From Chloroflexi bacterium TSY (GTDB lineage Bacteria > Chloroflexota > Anaerolineae > Caldilineales > Caldilineaceae): a DNA stretch of 21,172 bases. Under the pieces are notes generated by a model, which worked only from the letters and a program-made list of their open reading frames with translations, was not told the origin of the DNA and did no database searches. Of this stretch, positions 6,779 to 14,941 are shown piece after piece. A program made the position numbers and the translations under genes. Where the stretch lies: the NCBI GenBank assembly GCA_019217005.1, contig JAHBNG010000183.1:1-21172 (forward strand), read 5' to 3'. Positions within the stretch are counted from its first letter, which is position 1, and every line of letters begins with the position of its first letter.

Positions 6779-7612
6779 TCAGATATCTGATGGATCAATG
6801 CCCATTTCACGTAATTTCGCTTCTAAACGTTGGTTCTTTGCCTTTTCTTCTTCTTTTTGGCGTCGCTCTTCTTCGACTCTCCGTTCTGCTTCTTGAAATT
6901 CCAGCAAAACATAATGTTGATAAACTTTGTCACGAGCCAGGGATTCTAATGATGGCTTTGAATCCAAGTGGGTCCAGCGAAATTGAAACCCGTCAAGCAC
7001 TTTAGAGCGAATGACGCCATTTCTATCCGGCTTCAGCTCTTCATAGTTTCCGTGTATATTTAATGTATAGAAGTGCATATCCCGATGGCTCGGATCGAGG
7101 ATATAGTACTCTTTGACACCAGAGAATTCGTATTCAGCAAACTTAATTTCTGTATCTCGTGTGATTTCTGACTTGTGAGAATCAGAAATCGACTCAACAC
7201 AGAGATCACAGATGCCATGATAGGAACGATGATCATCACCCCAATGGGTGGGGTTGGTATCCAGAATGGCTCCAATGTCAGGTTTACGTGTAACCTCTTT
7301 CATGGTGGCAGGGTGCTCTGGATCGGGAACTATCATCGTAAAGCCTGTCTCTAAGGCCATAATTTGACAATTTGCAACATTCAACTGAAATTGGAGTAAC
7401 AGTTGTAAAAACCAAGTGTAAAGACCAAATTGGATCGGTGTCGTCATCGGTATGGCCTCTAAATAACCATTATTCCATTCATAAACGGTGCCTTCATACC
7501 ACTTCTCCCAGTACTCTTCTTTAGATACATATCGGCCATGACCAGGTGCATCAGGGCGTGGTCTGTAAGTTTTCATTTGCGCAGAATTGGGTTTGGCTAG
7601 TGTAGATGCCAT
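6779..7612 (-). CDS. Uma2-family (DUF820) putative endonuclease
   Basis: A 277-residue protein of the Uma2/DUF820 group, which has a PD-(D/E)XK nuclease-like fold. The visible signatures are YEWNNGYLEAI (residues ~44-54), TRKPDIGAIL with the conserved PD, DLCVESISDSH in the place of the usual L.VEVLSPS, DTEIKFAEYEFSGVKEYYIL with the KF..Y...GV.EYW-like motif, and DP.. shortly after. The last 60 residues are a highly charged coiled coil (EERRQKEEEKAKNQRLEAKL), common in these proteins. The family is expanded in Cyanobacteria and Chloroflexota; its biological role is not settled. The start at 7612 has a weak GAGG-like site 10 bp upstream. It appears intact. Its 3' end touches the palindromic element at 6616-6773. 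Confidence 0.88.
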   Translation of the reverse strand: MASTLAKPNSAQMKTYRPRPDAPGHGRYVSKEEYWEKWYEGTVYEWNNGYLEAIPMTTPIQFGLYTWFLQLLLQFQLNVANCQIMALETGFTMIVPDPEHPATMKEVTRKPDIGAILDTNPTHWGDDHRSYHGICDLCVESISDSHKSEITRDTEIKFAEYEFSGVKEYYILDPSHRDMHFYTLNIHGNYEELKPDRNGVIRSKVLDGFQFRWTHLDSKPSLESLARDKVYQHYVLLEFQEAERRVEEERRQKEEEKAKNQRLEAKLREMGIDPSDI

Positions 7613-7767
7613 TTGTGAATTGCCTCATGAAGAAAAGGAATGGCTCAATTACGGGCAAGTATTCTATCGGGCAACTGGAATGATGTCAAGGCCGTGTAGG
7701 AATCTTTTGAGGATAATGGTGATGTCGAAGATGCCATCCAGATCTGTACTTTTCTCCCAAATCACGG

Positions 7768-7846
7768 GAGTGCGTCCCAAAGCGTGTAAATGCAGTCGAC
7801 TCTCTGACTGAGCAGCGTCTATTTACACACTTTGTGGTACACGCTC
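7768..7846 (+). mobile_element. 78-80 bp MITE family M1, copy a
   Basis: Ends GAGTGCGTCCCAAAG and CTTTGTGGTACACGCTC are imperfect inverted repeats that extend inward through GTGTAAATG and ATTTACAC. The centre is TCTCTGACTGAG. Two further copies with the same ends and centre are at 11961-12038 and 18570-18648. It lies 6 bp beyond the stop codon of the FAD monooxygenase (minus, 7853). There is no coding capacity. Confidence 0.8.
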
Positions 7847-7852
7847 GCAAGT

Positions 7853-8992
7853 CTAAAAGTTAAGGCTGTAAAGCGCTTCAACTTGTCGCTGCTTCAGGTA
7901 CGCTGGTGTCCACTGAAAAGCCAGATTGCGCAAGCGCCGCAGCCATGGATTTGCCATGTGGGCGATTTGGCCCAACCGCCATGCGGTTGTCACTATTTTT
8001 CTCGCTTTGGGCTGCCGAATCGTCTGGTACTGCGCAAACGCACTCTCGAGAGAATCTCCTGCTTGTAGTAGATGAGCCAATACATAGGCATCTTCAATGG
8101 CTTGAGCACCGCCTTGCCCCAAATTCGGCGTCATGGCATGAGCTGCGTCGCCCATCAGCACAATGCGCCCTTTGTGCCATCGTTCGATGGGGTCAAAATC
8201 ATATAGAGCGGGCCGAATAATCTCCTCCCCACTTGTGTGATTGATGATATCCAGAACGGATGAGGGGAAATCGTTATAGAGGTGACATAGAGTTTCCAAT
8301 GGATCTATAGGCATTGCGCTATCCGCTGAGGATTTGACTGGTGCAAACCAGTAGATTTTGTCTCCACTTACTGCCGAATAGCCAAAGCGCACCTTGCCGC
8401 CCCATATCTCGCGTACCGTTCCAGTGGATGTTGACGACAACGAGAAGTTTGCCACCCCTAGATAACAGTTCTGTCCAGAATAGCGTAGCGCAACATTGGG
8501 GACCACGGCCTCTCGCACACGGGAACGAATCCCATCAGCCCCAACGACCACATCTCCAGTCACGCTCGTGCCATCTTCGAAGATGACCGTGGCGCTTTTG
8601 TTGTCATCTTGTAGATCGATACACCGTTTTCCAAGATGAAGTGTGCGATCCTGCAAAGCCGCGACCAATGTTTCTTGCAAATCGGCGCGCAAAATCGAAG
8701 TCGTTGTACGGCCAAAGCGTTTATAGACAGCAGTGAGATCAATCGCTTGCAGCAGACCGTCTCTCATATCACATAGCTCGATTCTTTCCAGTGCTATACC
8801 CTTTGCGGCTATCTCGTTACCAAGATTGAGCCTGTCGAGGACGAGCATGGCGTTGGTCGGTACCCAAATGCCTTTCCCAATCGGTTTGATCGCGGGCGCA
8901 GCTTCGTATACGTGAGCGTCATAACCATGCTGTTGAAGTGCCACAGCCGTTGTTAAGCCGCCGATGCCTCCACCAACAATGATGATTTTCAT
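7853..8992 (-). CDS. FAD-dependent monooxygenase
   Basis: A 379-residue class A flavoprotein hydroxylase. MKIIIVGGGIGGLTTAVAL at the N-terminus is the Rossmann dinucleotide-binding motif (G7, G9, G12). LRADLQ (about 101-106) carries the conserved Arg, VVVGADGIRSRVR (148-160) is the DG motif, and VLMGDAAHAMTPNLGQGG (278-295) is the GD motif for FAD ribose binding. Together these define the PHBH-like aromatic hydroxylase and zeaxanthin epoxidase-like group. The substrate is not readable. The ATG at 8992 is preferred over an open frame starting 28 codons upstream because CGGAGG sits 7 bp before it and the Rossmann strand begins at once. It is divergent from the alpha/beta hydrolase at 9257. A 79-bp MITE lies 6 bp after the stop. 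Confidence 0.9.
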   Translation of the reverse strand: MKIIIVGGGIGGLTTAVALQQHGYDAHVYEAAPAIKPIGKGIWVPTNAMLVLDRLNLGNEIAAKGIALERIELCDMRDGLLQAIDLTAVYKRFGRTTTSILRADLQETLVAALQDRTLHLGKRCIDLQDDNKSATVIFEDGTSVTGDVVVGADGIRSRVREAVVPNVALRYSGQNCYLGVANFSLSSTSTGTVREIWGGKVRFGYSAVSGDKIYWFAPVKSSADSAMPIDPLETLCHLYNDFPSSVLDIINHTSGEEIIRPALYDFDPIERWHKGRIVLMGDAAHAMTPNLGQGGAQAIEDAYVLAHLLQAGDSLESAFAQYQTIRQPKARKIVTTAWRLGQIAHMANPWLRRLRNLAFQWTPAYLKQRQVEALYSLNF

Positions 8993-9004
8993 GGTAAGCC
9001 TCCG

Positions 9005-9034
9005 ATTGGTCATTGGTTGCTGGTTATTGGTTGC
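9005..9034. repeat. Short ATTGGTTGC repeats upstream of the monooxygenase
   Basis: ATTGGTTGC occurs at 9012-9020 and 9026-9034, with a partial ATTGGT at 9005-9010. It lies just upstream of the monooxygenase ribosome site, in its leader. It is a short, low-complexity array, and no function is apparent. Confidence 0.5.
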
Positions 9035-9114
9035 TCCAGTCTCAATGGCAAAGGAGCGATGACGAATGAAAGACAATCACAAGGTTAGTTTAACTGATAA
9101 ACCAGATTATATGA

Positions 9115-9209
9115 ATGACCAAAAGGTGTATTTCGCGCACGATACCACTTTCGATCCGTGACAGACCAAGTGGTATCGTGCTATTGTTTCATCATCAGCA
9201 TTTGGTCAT
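9115..9209 (+). repeat. Nested palindromic repeat, family P2, copy 2
   Basis: The outer inverted repeat is ATGACCAAA (9115-9123) with its complement at 9201-9209. The inner stem is a perfect 14 bp (GCACGATACCACTT, 9137-9150, with 9168-9181) and a 17-nt loop. The blocks ACTTTCGATCCGTGACA (9147-9163) and TGCTATTGTTTCATC (9179-9193) match copy 1 at 2753-2799 with identical spacing. It sits between the divergent monooxygenase and hydrolase genes, about 50 bp before the latter's start. Confidence 0.75.
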
Positions 9210-9256
9210 GACTGAAGATTAAGGAATAGCTCGTGAGACTAAGATAAGGAGGCGCT

Positions 9257-10207
9257 TTGGAAACCTTACAAGCCAAAATTACAAAGATGACCACTGCTCA
9301 GGCTACTTACGTGATTGATCAAACCAAAACTTCACTCCAAGATACGATGCACCAAACGGTATGCTTGCCGGATGGTCGTACCCTCGGTTATGCCGAGTAT
9401 GGTGACCCGGCCGGGAAACCTGTCATTCATTGTCATGGCTCAAATAGTTCCCGTCTGGAGCGTCCATCTGATGAATCAATATTGACCAAACTGAATATCC
9501 GCTTGGTGGTTCCAGATCGGCCCGGTCATGGACTCTCCGATGTGCATCCTGGACGAAGCCTGCACAATTGGGCCGATGACGTGGTAACCTTAGCCGACCA
9601 TTTGCAGCTAGAACAGTTTGCCATATCTGGTTATTCGGCCGGTGGACCACATGCCGCAGTCTGTGCCTATAAGTTAGCGGATCGAGTTACGAAGCTGGGG
9701 TTAATTAGCAGTATCGCACCATTAGACCGTGCCAATCCGTTTGAGGACGTTTCCCTCGGCGGACGATTCGCCGTATATCTTGGACAGCGAGCATTGTGGC
9801 TCTTGAATCTTGCCGCACCCCTCCAAGCATGGTTGATTGGGACCAATCCAGCCTGGGTCATTGATCGTTTTGTTTTGACCTTACCCACGGCTGACCAAGA
9901 AAGCTTAGCTGACATAACGGCTCGTAGACGATTAGAAGATACGACAGTTGAGGCCTATCGTAATGGTGGCGCCGGGCCAGTAGAAGATATCCGCGTATAT
10001 ACGGCACCCTGGGAGTTTCGGCTCGATCAAATTCGGGTACCAACATATATATGGCAGGGTGGGTCAGATCATACGGCCACACCTTCAAACGGTCGCTATC
10101 TGGCAAATCAGATCCCGCACAGCCACTATACGTTATACCCCGATGAAGGTCACTATATGATCGCTCGTCATTGGCAGGAGATATTGCAAATACTGGTAGC
10201 TGAATGA
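9257..10207 (+). CDS. Alpha/beta-fold hydrolase
   Basis: A 316-residue alpha/beta hydrolase with a full set of catalytic features: the HG oxyanion turn (HCHGSNSSR, about 58-66), the strand-loop VVPDRPGHGLSD (84-95), the nucleophile elbow GYSAGG with Ser127, an acid at Asp271 (QGGSDHTAT) and His299 in DEGHYM. No signal peptide is seen, so it is likely cytoplasmic. The specific substrate is unknown. The start is a TTG at 9257, supported by AAGGAGG at 9246-9252; an internal ATG at 9287 has no ribosome site but would lose no domain. A CPBP-type protease gene begins 79 bp downstream on the same strand and may be cotranscribed. Confidence 0.9.
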   Translation: METLQAKITKMTTAQATYVIDQTKTSLQDTMHQTVCLPDGRTLGYAEYGDPAGKPVIHCHGSNSSRLERPSDESILTKLNIRLVVPDRPGHGLSDVHPGRSLHNWADDVVTLADHLQLEQFAISGYSAGGPHAAVCAYKLADRVTKLGLISSIAPLDRANPFEDVSLGGRFAVYLGQRALWLLNLAAPLQAWLIGTNPAWVIDRFVLTLPTADQESLADITARRRLEDTTVEAYRNGGAGPVEDIRVYTAPWEFRLDQIRVPTYIWQGGSDHTATPSNGRYLANQIPHSHYTLYPDEGHYMIARHWQEILQILVAE

Positions 10208-10286
10208 ATGCGTCACATTCAGGGATTGACCATATGGTTGACATTCAGAGTCGACTCGCGCAAATCAGTGCTATTTGAGGATACCT

Positions 10287-11226
10287 ATGTTTAACTGGAC
10301 ACTATTTGGATTGCTTGTGGCCATCTGCATTCCTGGGCTGGTCATCAGCGCACCCCGGCTGATTGAAGCACTTCAGACAACGATAGAGGCGAGCTTACGG
10401 CCGGGGCAGAAGATGCCATCTCGGTTCGCACTCGTTGGGCTTTCGATGCTCCAAAATACAATGATCGTCGCCATTGCGGGGTGGTTCAAAATTAGGTTTA
10501 CACTTTTGATATATAGACAAAAATCTATATGAGACCGTTTTCTCTCTGAGAACCGGCGAAATCAGAGAATATAAACGTTCTTTCTGTTTCTAAAAGTGTA
10601 AACCTATCTATCCAGCTAAAATGAACCACCCCGCCATTGCCGCTGCGATTGGGACTGCACTAGCGCCGCGCGTTGGCTTGCGGGCACCTTTCTTCGAGGC
10701 GTTAGTTGCCAAAGAACCTGTATGGCCTGCCTTAACGCCACAACTTGTGCCTACGTTTCTGGTTGGGATTGGCGGTTCGCTATTGTTTGTGGTGGTCTAT
10801 TATGGGGTCGTTCGCCCCAGGCTGGATCGGCAAACGCTTATGCACGCCGACAATTTGCGCAGAAAGCTTGGTGTCTGGGGCCGTCTGCTCTATGGCGGAA
10901 TCGTCGAAGAGATACTCACGCGGTGGGGTCTGATGAGCCTGCTGGTTTGGGGTGGGGTATGGCTATCCGGTGCTGTTACATCTGGCGTAGTCTGGACCGC
11001 GATTGTCATCACCGGCATCTTGTTTGGGCTTGGTCATTTGCCCGCACATTTTGCTGTGGGTTGTCGGAAGACGCCTATCTTTATCGGTTCAGTGATTGGA
11101 TTAAACCTGTGGGTATCGCTGATCTTTGGCTGGCTCTTTTGGCAGGTGGGTTTACTGGCCGCGATCGTGGCACATATGTTGTTTCACCTGGTCTGGTTGC
11201 CGTTCGAATTAAGTACCCAATCTTGA
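10287..11226 (+). pseudogene. CPBP-family intramembrane metalloprotease, split by a 155-bp insertion
   Basis: The gene begins at ATG 10287 (GAGG 6 bp upstream) with a hydrophobic segment MFNWTLFGLLVAICIPGL, runs to MIVAIA, and is then interrupted at 10478. It resumes at 10641 with AAIGTALAPRVGLRAPFFEA. The second part carries the CPBP (Abi/CAAX protease-like) motifs: EEILTR near 10906 (motif 1), FGLGHLPAH (motif 2) and AHMLFHLVW (motif 3). Deleting the insertion and one copy of its 8-bp duplication joins the halves in frame to give 258 residues, a normal size for the family. CPBP proteins are membrane proteases, some linked to prenyl-protein processing or bacteriocin self-immunity. The second half has an ATG at 10621 inside the insertion, so a truncated product with all catalytic motifs is conceivable. 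Confidence 0.85.
10478..10632. mobile_element. 155-bp MITE inserted in the CPBP gene, 8-bp target duplication
   Basis: The ends are GGGGTGGTTCA (10478-10488) and its exact complement (10622-10632). GCCATTGC flanks both sides (10470-10477 and 10633-10640). A second inverted repeat, TAGGTTTACACTTTT (10493-10507) with 10592-10606, lies just inside. The centre has the small hairpin ATATAGA/TCTATAT. Removing the element and one GCCATTGC restores the host frame exactly, which is strong evidence for insertion. It supplies no transposase; an 8-bp duplication is seen with several IS families, so the helper is unknown. Confidence 0.9.
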
Positions 11227-11294
11227 ACGAGAAAATCATCATGGAGAGAAGATCAAACAATATAATTAATGGACGGTCGGATGGATAATGTTTC

Positions 11295-11675
11295 CTAGAT
11301 TTGAGAGAATCCGTTGCCATTCTGTATAAATTCAATGCGATTTCCGAACGGATCTTCTGTATGGAATCGACGAACATCGCTCAATGAGGTATCCGCCACG
11401 ACCTCGGCGCCAGAATTTTTCAGTGCCTTCCATAACTCGTCTAAATTAGAAACCAAAAAGGCCGGATGTGCCTTCCGCGCGGCAACAAAGCCCTCCTCAA
11501 CGCCTAGATGTACGATAACCCCAGGCGTCTCGAACCAGCATCCACCGCGCGAGGCCAGCGGTTCGGGTTTGTCGACTTCCTTGAGTCCCAGAAGACGCCC
11601 ATAAAACTGTCGAGCTTTGTCTTCGGCTCCTTCTGGCATTGCCAGCTGAACGTGATCAATTCCGACAAGCTGCAT
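11295..11675 (-). CDS. VOC-family (glyoxalase/bleomycin-resistance-like) protein
   Basis: A 126-residue single VOC domain. It opens with VGIDHVQLAMPEG (first metal-site His in the IDHV position), then ARQFYGRLLGLKEVDKPE, the strand VIVHLGVEE, PAFLVSNLDELWKALKNSGA, and ends with FHTEDPFGNRIEFIQ, in which DPFGN.IE(F) is the family's closing motif with the metal-binding Glu. VOC proteins include dioxygenases, isomerases and antibiotic-binding proteins; nothing here chooses among them. The start at 11675 has AGGAGG at good spacing. It is convergent with the CPBP gene (69 bp between stops) with no obvious terminator hairpin between them. Confidence 0.9.
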   Translation of the reverse strand: MQLVGIDHVQLAMPEGAEDKARQFYGRLLGLKEVDKPEPLASRGGCWFETPGVIVHLGVEEGFVAARKAHPAFLVSNLDELWKALKNSGAEVVADTSLSDVRRFHTEDPFGNRIEFIQNGNGFSQI

Positions 11676-11960
11676 CGTTACCTCCTATAATCATCTGGTC
11701 TCCAAGTCTCGCATTGGTCCGACTTTCTCATGAGTAAAGCACCCGGAGACCGCTCAATAATGTAAACACTTGTACGTAATACGTTCTATCCACTATCCCA
11801 TCCACACTCAAAAAACATGCTGATTTTACACAATATGTCGCAAAGCGACCACTCTATGAACTACAGAAGGGTGCGCTTAAGCTTCTGGGCGCGATGGAGG
11901 AGGCGTGAACATCAGCCCACGTCATCAACACACTATAATCATCTCTGCCCTAAAAATCTC
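11676..11960. other. Intergenic stretch without recognised gene
   Basis: Between the VOC gene and the MITE copy at 11961 I see no coding sequence and no strong palindrome; there is only the small hairpin GTCGC-AAA-GCGAC near 11840. It must contain the promoter of the VOC gene (minus), but no convincing -35/-10 pair stood out. Confidence 0.5.
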
Positions 11961-12038
11961 GAGTGTGTACCACAAAGTATGTAAATGAACACTGCTCAGT
12001 CAGAGAACCGCTGCATTTACACACTTTGGGACACACTC
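11961..12038 (-). mobile_element. 78-bp MITE family M1, copy b
   Basis: Same element as at 7768 and 18570, in opposite orientation. The ends GAGTGTGT and ACACACTC pair exactly, followed inward by ACCACAAAG/CTTTGGG and GTAAATG/CATTTAC; the centre, read on the minus strand, is TTCTCTGACTGAG. It ends one base before the stop codon of the esterase (minus, 12040). Confidence 0.8.
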
Positions 12039-12039
12039 C

Positions 12040-13092
12040 CTAATCTCCGAGATGGTGTTTGAGAAAATCACTCATTTCTCGATTCGCCTGCAACCCCTCT
12101 GGAATATTCGGAAAGTAGTGCCAAATGTGCCACATGCCCGCCCAGACATCCAATGTGACCTCAACATCCGCTTGCCTGGCAACTTGCGCCAACATGGAAG
12201 CGTCTGTCAAGAAGATCTCCCTCGTCCCGACCTGGATCAACATCGGTGGGAAGTCTGCCGAATAGTCAGCGAAGAGCGGAGATAGGTGCGGATGGGTACG
12301 TTCCGTTTCGTCGGCATATTGGGCTGCGGCATTGTCTAACACGCTATATGTTTGAATTGGGTCCAAGTGTGCCGTTATTTCATAGGCATCACCGGACAAA
12401 GTCAAATCGGTCCACGGAGACGCCAACGCAACAGCCGCAGGCAGCGGTTGACCTGCGGCTTGCAAAGCCAATACCGTTGCCAATGTCAGACCACCACCTG
12501 CAGAATCCCCAAAGATGGCGATGTCTTTAGCTTCATAACCTTGCGTCAAGAGCCATTGATAGAGCTTGGTCGTATCCTCGACTGCGGCAGGAAAAGGGTA
12601 GTCTGGTGCTAATCGATAGTCGACACTTAAGACTGGAGTGCCAGATTCATGGGCGACGGCCACGGCAAAAGGCGTCACGACCCAACGGCTGATATAGGCA
12701 CCCCCATGAAAGTAGAGAAGGGCCTTGCCCTCGTCCTTTGTCTCAGCGGTCCGAATCCAACTCGCCTCAACACCATTGGCGTTTATTGGTTCGGTGGTAT
12801 ATACAACCCCATATTCATTTTCAGCCTCTGCGATGAGGTCAACCACTTTCCAAATTCGTTCAGAATAGTCTGGATACTGAAACAGAGTCCGGTAGAATGT
12901 CTGAGCCTTTGGGCTAACATTGTCGGGTATCCATTCATCTATGGAGACTTGATCTGCAGAAGCCTGCTCTGTGGACACAATAGATGGCGCTTCTGCTTGT
13001 GTAGTGGCCGGTGGCGTAACCAAGACCACTTCGCAAGCCGCCAGGCAAATCACCGCGAAGAGACATACTGCGATCGTCAAACTGCTTTTCAT
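12040..13092 (-). CDS. Secreted lipoprotein alpha/beta hydrolase (HSL-type esterase)
   Basis: A 350-residue exported enzyme. The N-terminus is a lipoprotein signal (MKSSLTIAVCLFAVICLAAC) with lipobox LAAC and lipidated Cys20, followed by a Thr/Ser/Ala-rich linker. The catalytic domain has HGGAY (129-133), the oxyanion motif of the hormone-sensitive-lipase family, YRLAPDYPFPAAVED (159-173), nucleophile GDSAGGG (Ser197), the acid region VGTREIFLTD (288-297) and His322 in MWHIW. It probably hydrolyses small esters outside the cytoplasmic membrane; the substrate is unknown. The start at 13092 is preferred over the ATG at 13113 because GGAGGG lies 9 bp upstream and the signal peptide begins there. 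The stop is one base from a MITE copy. Confidence 0.9.
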   Translation of the reverse strand: MKSSLTIAVCLFAVICLAACEVVLVTPPATTQAEAPSIVSTEQASADQVSIDEWIPDNVSPKAQTFYRTLFQYPDYSERIWKVVDLIAEAENEYGVVYTTEPINANGVEASWIRTAETKDEGKALLYFHGGAYISRWVVTPFAVAVAHESGTPVLSVDYRLAPDYPFPAAVEDTTKLYQWLLTQGYEAKDIAIFGDSAGGGLTLATVLALQAAGQPLPAAVALASPWTDLTLSGDAYEITAHLDPIQTYSVLDNAAAQYADETERTHPHLSPLFADYSADFPPMLIQVGTREIFLTDASMLAQVARQADVEVTLDVWAGMWHIWHYFPNIPEGLQANREMSDFLKHHLGD

Positions 13093-13206
13093 ATGGAATG
13101 TTCCCTCCATCAAACTCTTTCGTATGCCGATCTGTGCACAGACCCTATGAACTTATAGACAAACTATAGCCTTTCAGAAAAAGAATTTCCTGTCGTTGAT
13201 GGCATT

Positions 13207-13246
13207 TCAGCCAGTCAGCCCGTCAGCTCTCTGGCTGACCGGCTGA
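13207..13246. repeat. Stem-loop between esterase and small membrane protein
   Basis: TCAGCCAGTCAGCC (13207-13220) pairs with GGCTGACCGGCTGA (13233-13246) at 13 of 14 positions around a 12-nt loop. Extra GTCAGC/GCTGAC units lie on both sides, giving a locally repetitive block. It lies between the 3' end of the membrane protein gene and the esterase start, both on the minus strand, and might act at the transcript end, but there is no U-tract. Confidence 0.5.
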
Positions 13247-13324
13247 GATGCTGACAAGCTACTGTTTCGCGTGGAAAAACATTATCTGAACATCTATAGG
13301 GACGACTTCTATTTGTTTTGTCTA

Positions 13325-13672
13325 TTAACGCACCGCTGTCAGCGCGACGACAGCACCAACAATGATCAGGATGATAGGCCATAAGTCGCCAATGTCTAGA
13401 CCGAAAATAAATGCCAACGCCACGCCAAACATCGTTATCCCAATCGCAAACCATCCTGCGACTTTTCCGGTGACTCTATCGCTGTACCTCTGTATTTGGC
13501 GACCCTGAATCAGCGCGGCAATCGCCCAAGGGAACAGTCCAATGGCCCAAAGATCATCGTAGTCAGTCCGAGCCAGATTCTCTGCTAGAAAAACAGACCC
13601 CATCAGGATGATCATACAGCCAGTCGCAAATAGCCAGATTATTCGAGGTGATCTTTCAGTTAATGTTGTCAT
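13325..13672 (-). CDS. Small four-helix membrane protein (LiaF-TM-like)
   Basis: A 115-residue protein with four likely membrane helices at about residues 11-31, 41-56, 70-91 and 96-113, short loops, and basic residues between helices 2 and 3 (QGRQIQRYSDR). The DLWPIILIIVGAVVAL ending is typical of the small membrane domain found in LiaF-like and related proteins (pattern LWP.ILI..G), so I suggest that relation with modest confidence. It has no catalytic motif. The start at 13672 is supported by AAGGAG 8 bp upstream. It is divergent from the large regulator at 13975, and a nested palindrome lies between them. Confidence 0.75.
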   Translation of the reverse strand: MTTLTERSPRIIWLFATGCMIILMGSVFLAENLARTDYDDLWAIGLFPWAIAALIQGRQIQRYSDRVTGKVAGWFAIGITMFGVALAFIFGLDIGDLWPIILIIVGAVVALTAVR

Positions 13673-13769
13673 GCTGAAGCTCCTTTGTTGTTCTATGTCG
13701 AAAGTGAAGCATAGACTCAGTATCTCATGAGAAGCGCGTTTTCGGATCCACCTTTGGGTGTATCAGGAG

Positions 13770-13795
13770 GTACATTGTGATTGTCACAGGTGTAC
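13770..13795. promoter_or_regulatory. Nested palindrome, possible operator
   Basis: TGTGA-TTG-TCACA (13776-13788) is framed by GTACA (13770-13774) and TGTAC (13791-13795). The inner half-sites look like CRP/FNR-type half-sites but are too close together (3 bp instead of 6 for CRP). It is placed about 100 bp upstream of the membrane protein start and 90 bp upstream of the probable regulator -10 element, so it could serve either. Confidence 0.35.
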
Positions 13796-13879
13796 TCGGA
13801 TCTCTACACCCCGAGCTTCCCTATTGTGTGCCAATCGGAAGCTTGGCGCAATTGGGACACTTAGAAAGTATCCCACATA

Positions 13880-13888
13880 TGCTATAAT
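13880..13888 (+). promoter_or_regulatory. Extended -10 element upstream of the LAL regulator
   Basis: TGCTATAAT at 13880-13888 is a full extended -10 (TGnTATAAT). The -35 region at the expected distance is poor (TTAGAA-like), which an extended -10 can tolerate. It would give a leader of about 80 nt before the ATG at 13975. Confidence 0.45.
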
Positions 13889-14941
13889 TGAAGAATGAAC
13901 TCGTTATCCTGGATGTAAAGTGGATTTGGTGTTGGTGCTGTTCGCTATTGTGAAGCTTGTCAGAAGGGTTATAGATGATGACCATCGTGCGAAATGACAC
14001 CGCAGCTGAACATATGATTCCGACCAAGCTATTTGTACCACCGCAGCGGCACTCGCTGATTCCGCGTCCACGTCTCATTAATCGTCTCAATCGGCAACAA
14101 TTTGGCAAGTTAACGGTCGTCGTTGCTCCGGCAGGTTTTGGCAAAACAACCCTCGTGACGACTTGGTTAACGCAATTGTCGACAACTCATAATCAAGAGA
14201 CAGCCAGTAACCACACGTCAGTGGCATGGCTATCTCTTGACACCGACGATAATCGTTTCGTCCGTTTCTTCACCTATTTCATTGCGGCGGTACAGACGGT
14301 TGACTCTGAATTTGCCCAAGCGCTGCTGTCAAGCTTACAGTTGCCATCGCCACCGAGCCATAATGCGTTTGTGCAGAAGCGTCTGCACGAGCTGACTCGA
14401 CTCGATCGACCGCTGCTGATTGTATTGGACGATTATCACACTATCACAAATGACGAAATTCACGAAGCCTTGCGTACCCTCATTGACTACATGCCATTCA
14501 CAATGCATCTTGTCATCACCAGTAGGGCTGAGCCACCTTTTCCCCTTGCCCGCTTACGTGTACAAGATCAGCTTGTGGAGATTCGCGCAGCCGATTTACG
14601 CTGTACGTTGGACGAAGCCAAGGCTTTTTTCGAGCAGACGATGGGGTTGCAGTTGACTGAATCAGCCATTGCCAAGCTGGAAGAACGCACAGAGGGGTGG
14701 ATCGCCGGGTTGCAACTGGCCGCGCTCTCGTTGCGCGATGCACCCGATACGGAACAATTCCTTGCTGACTTTCGTGGGGATCACCGACAGATCGCCGATT
14801 ACCTGCTTGAAGAAGTGTTTCGCCACCAGCCGCCAGAGGTCCAGAATTTTTTATTGCAAACCGCCGTTTTGACGCGCTTTTGTGCGGATCTCTGCGATGA
14901 TCTCGCTATCGCCAAAGATGTAGAAATAGATGAGTTACACT

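Noticed and set aside
10275..11226. Two separate membrane protein genes instead of one split CPBP gene
   Set aside because: Target duplication, inverted ends and exact frame restoration show a single interrupted gene.
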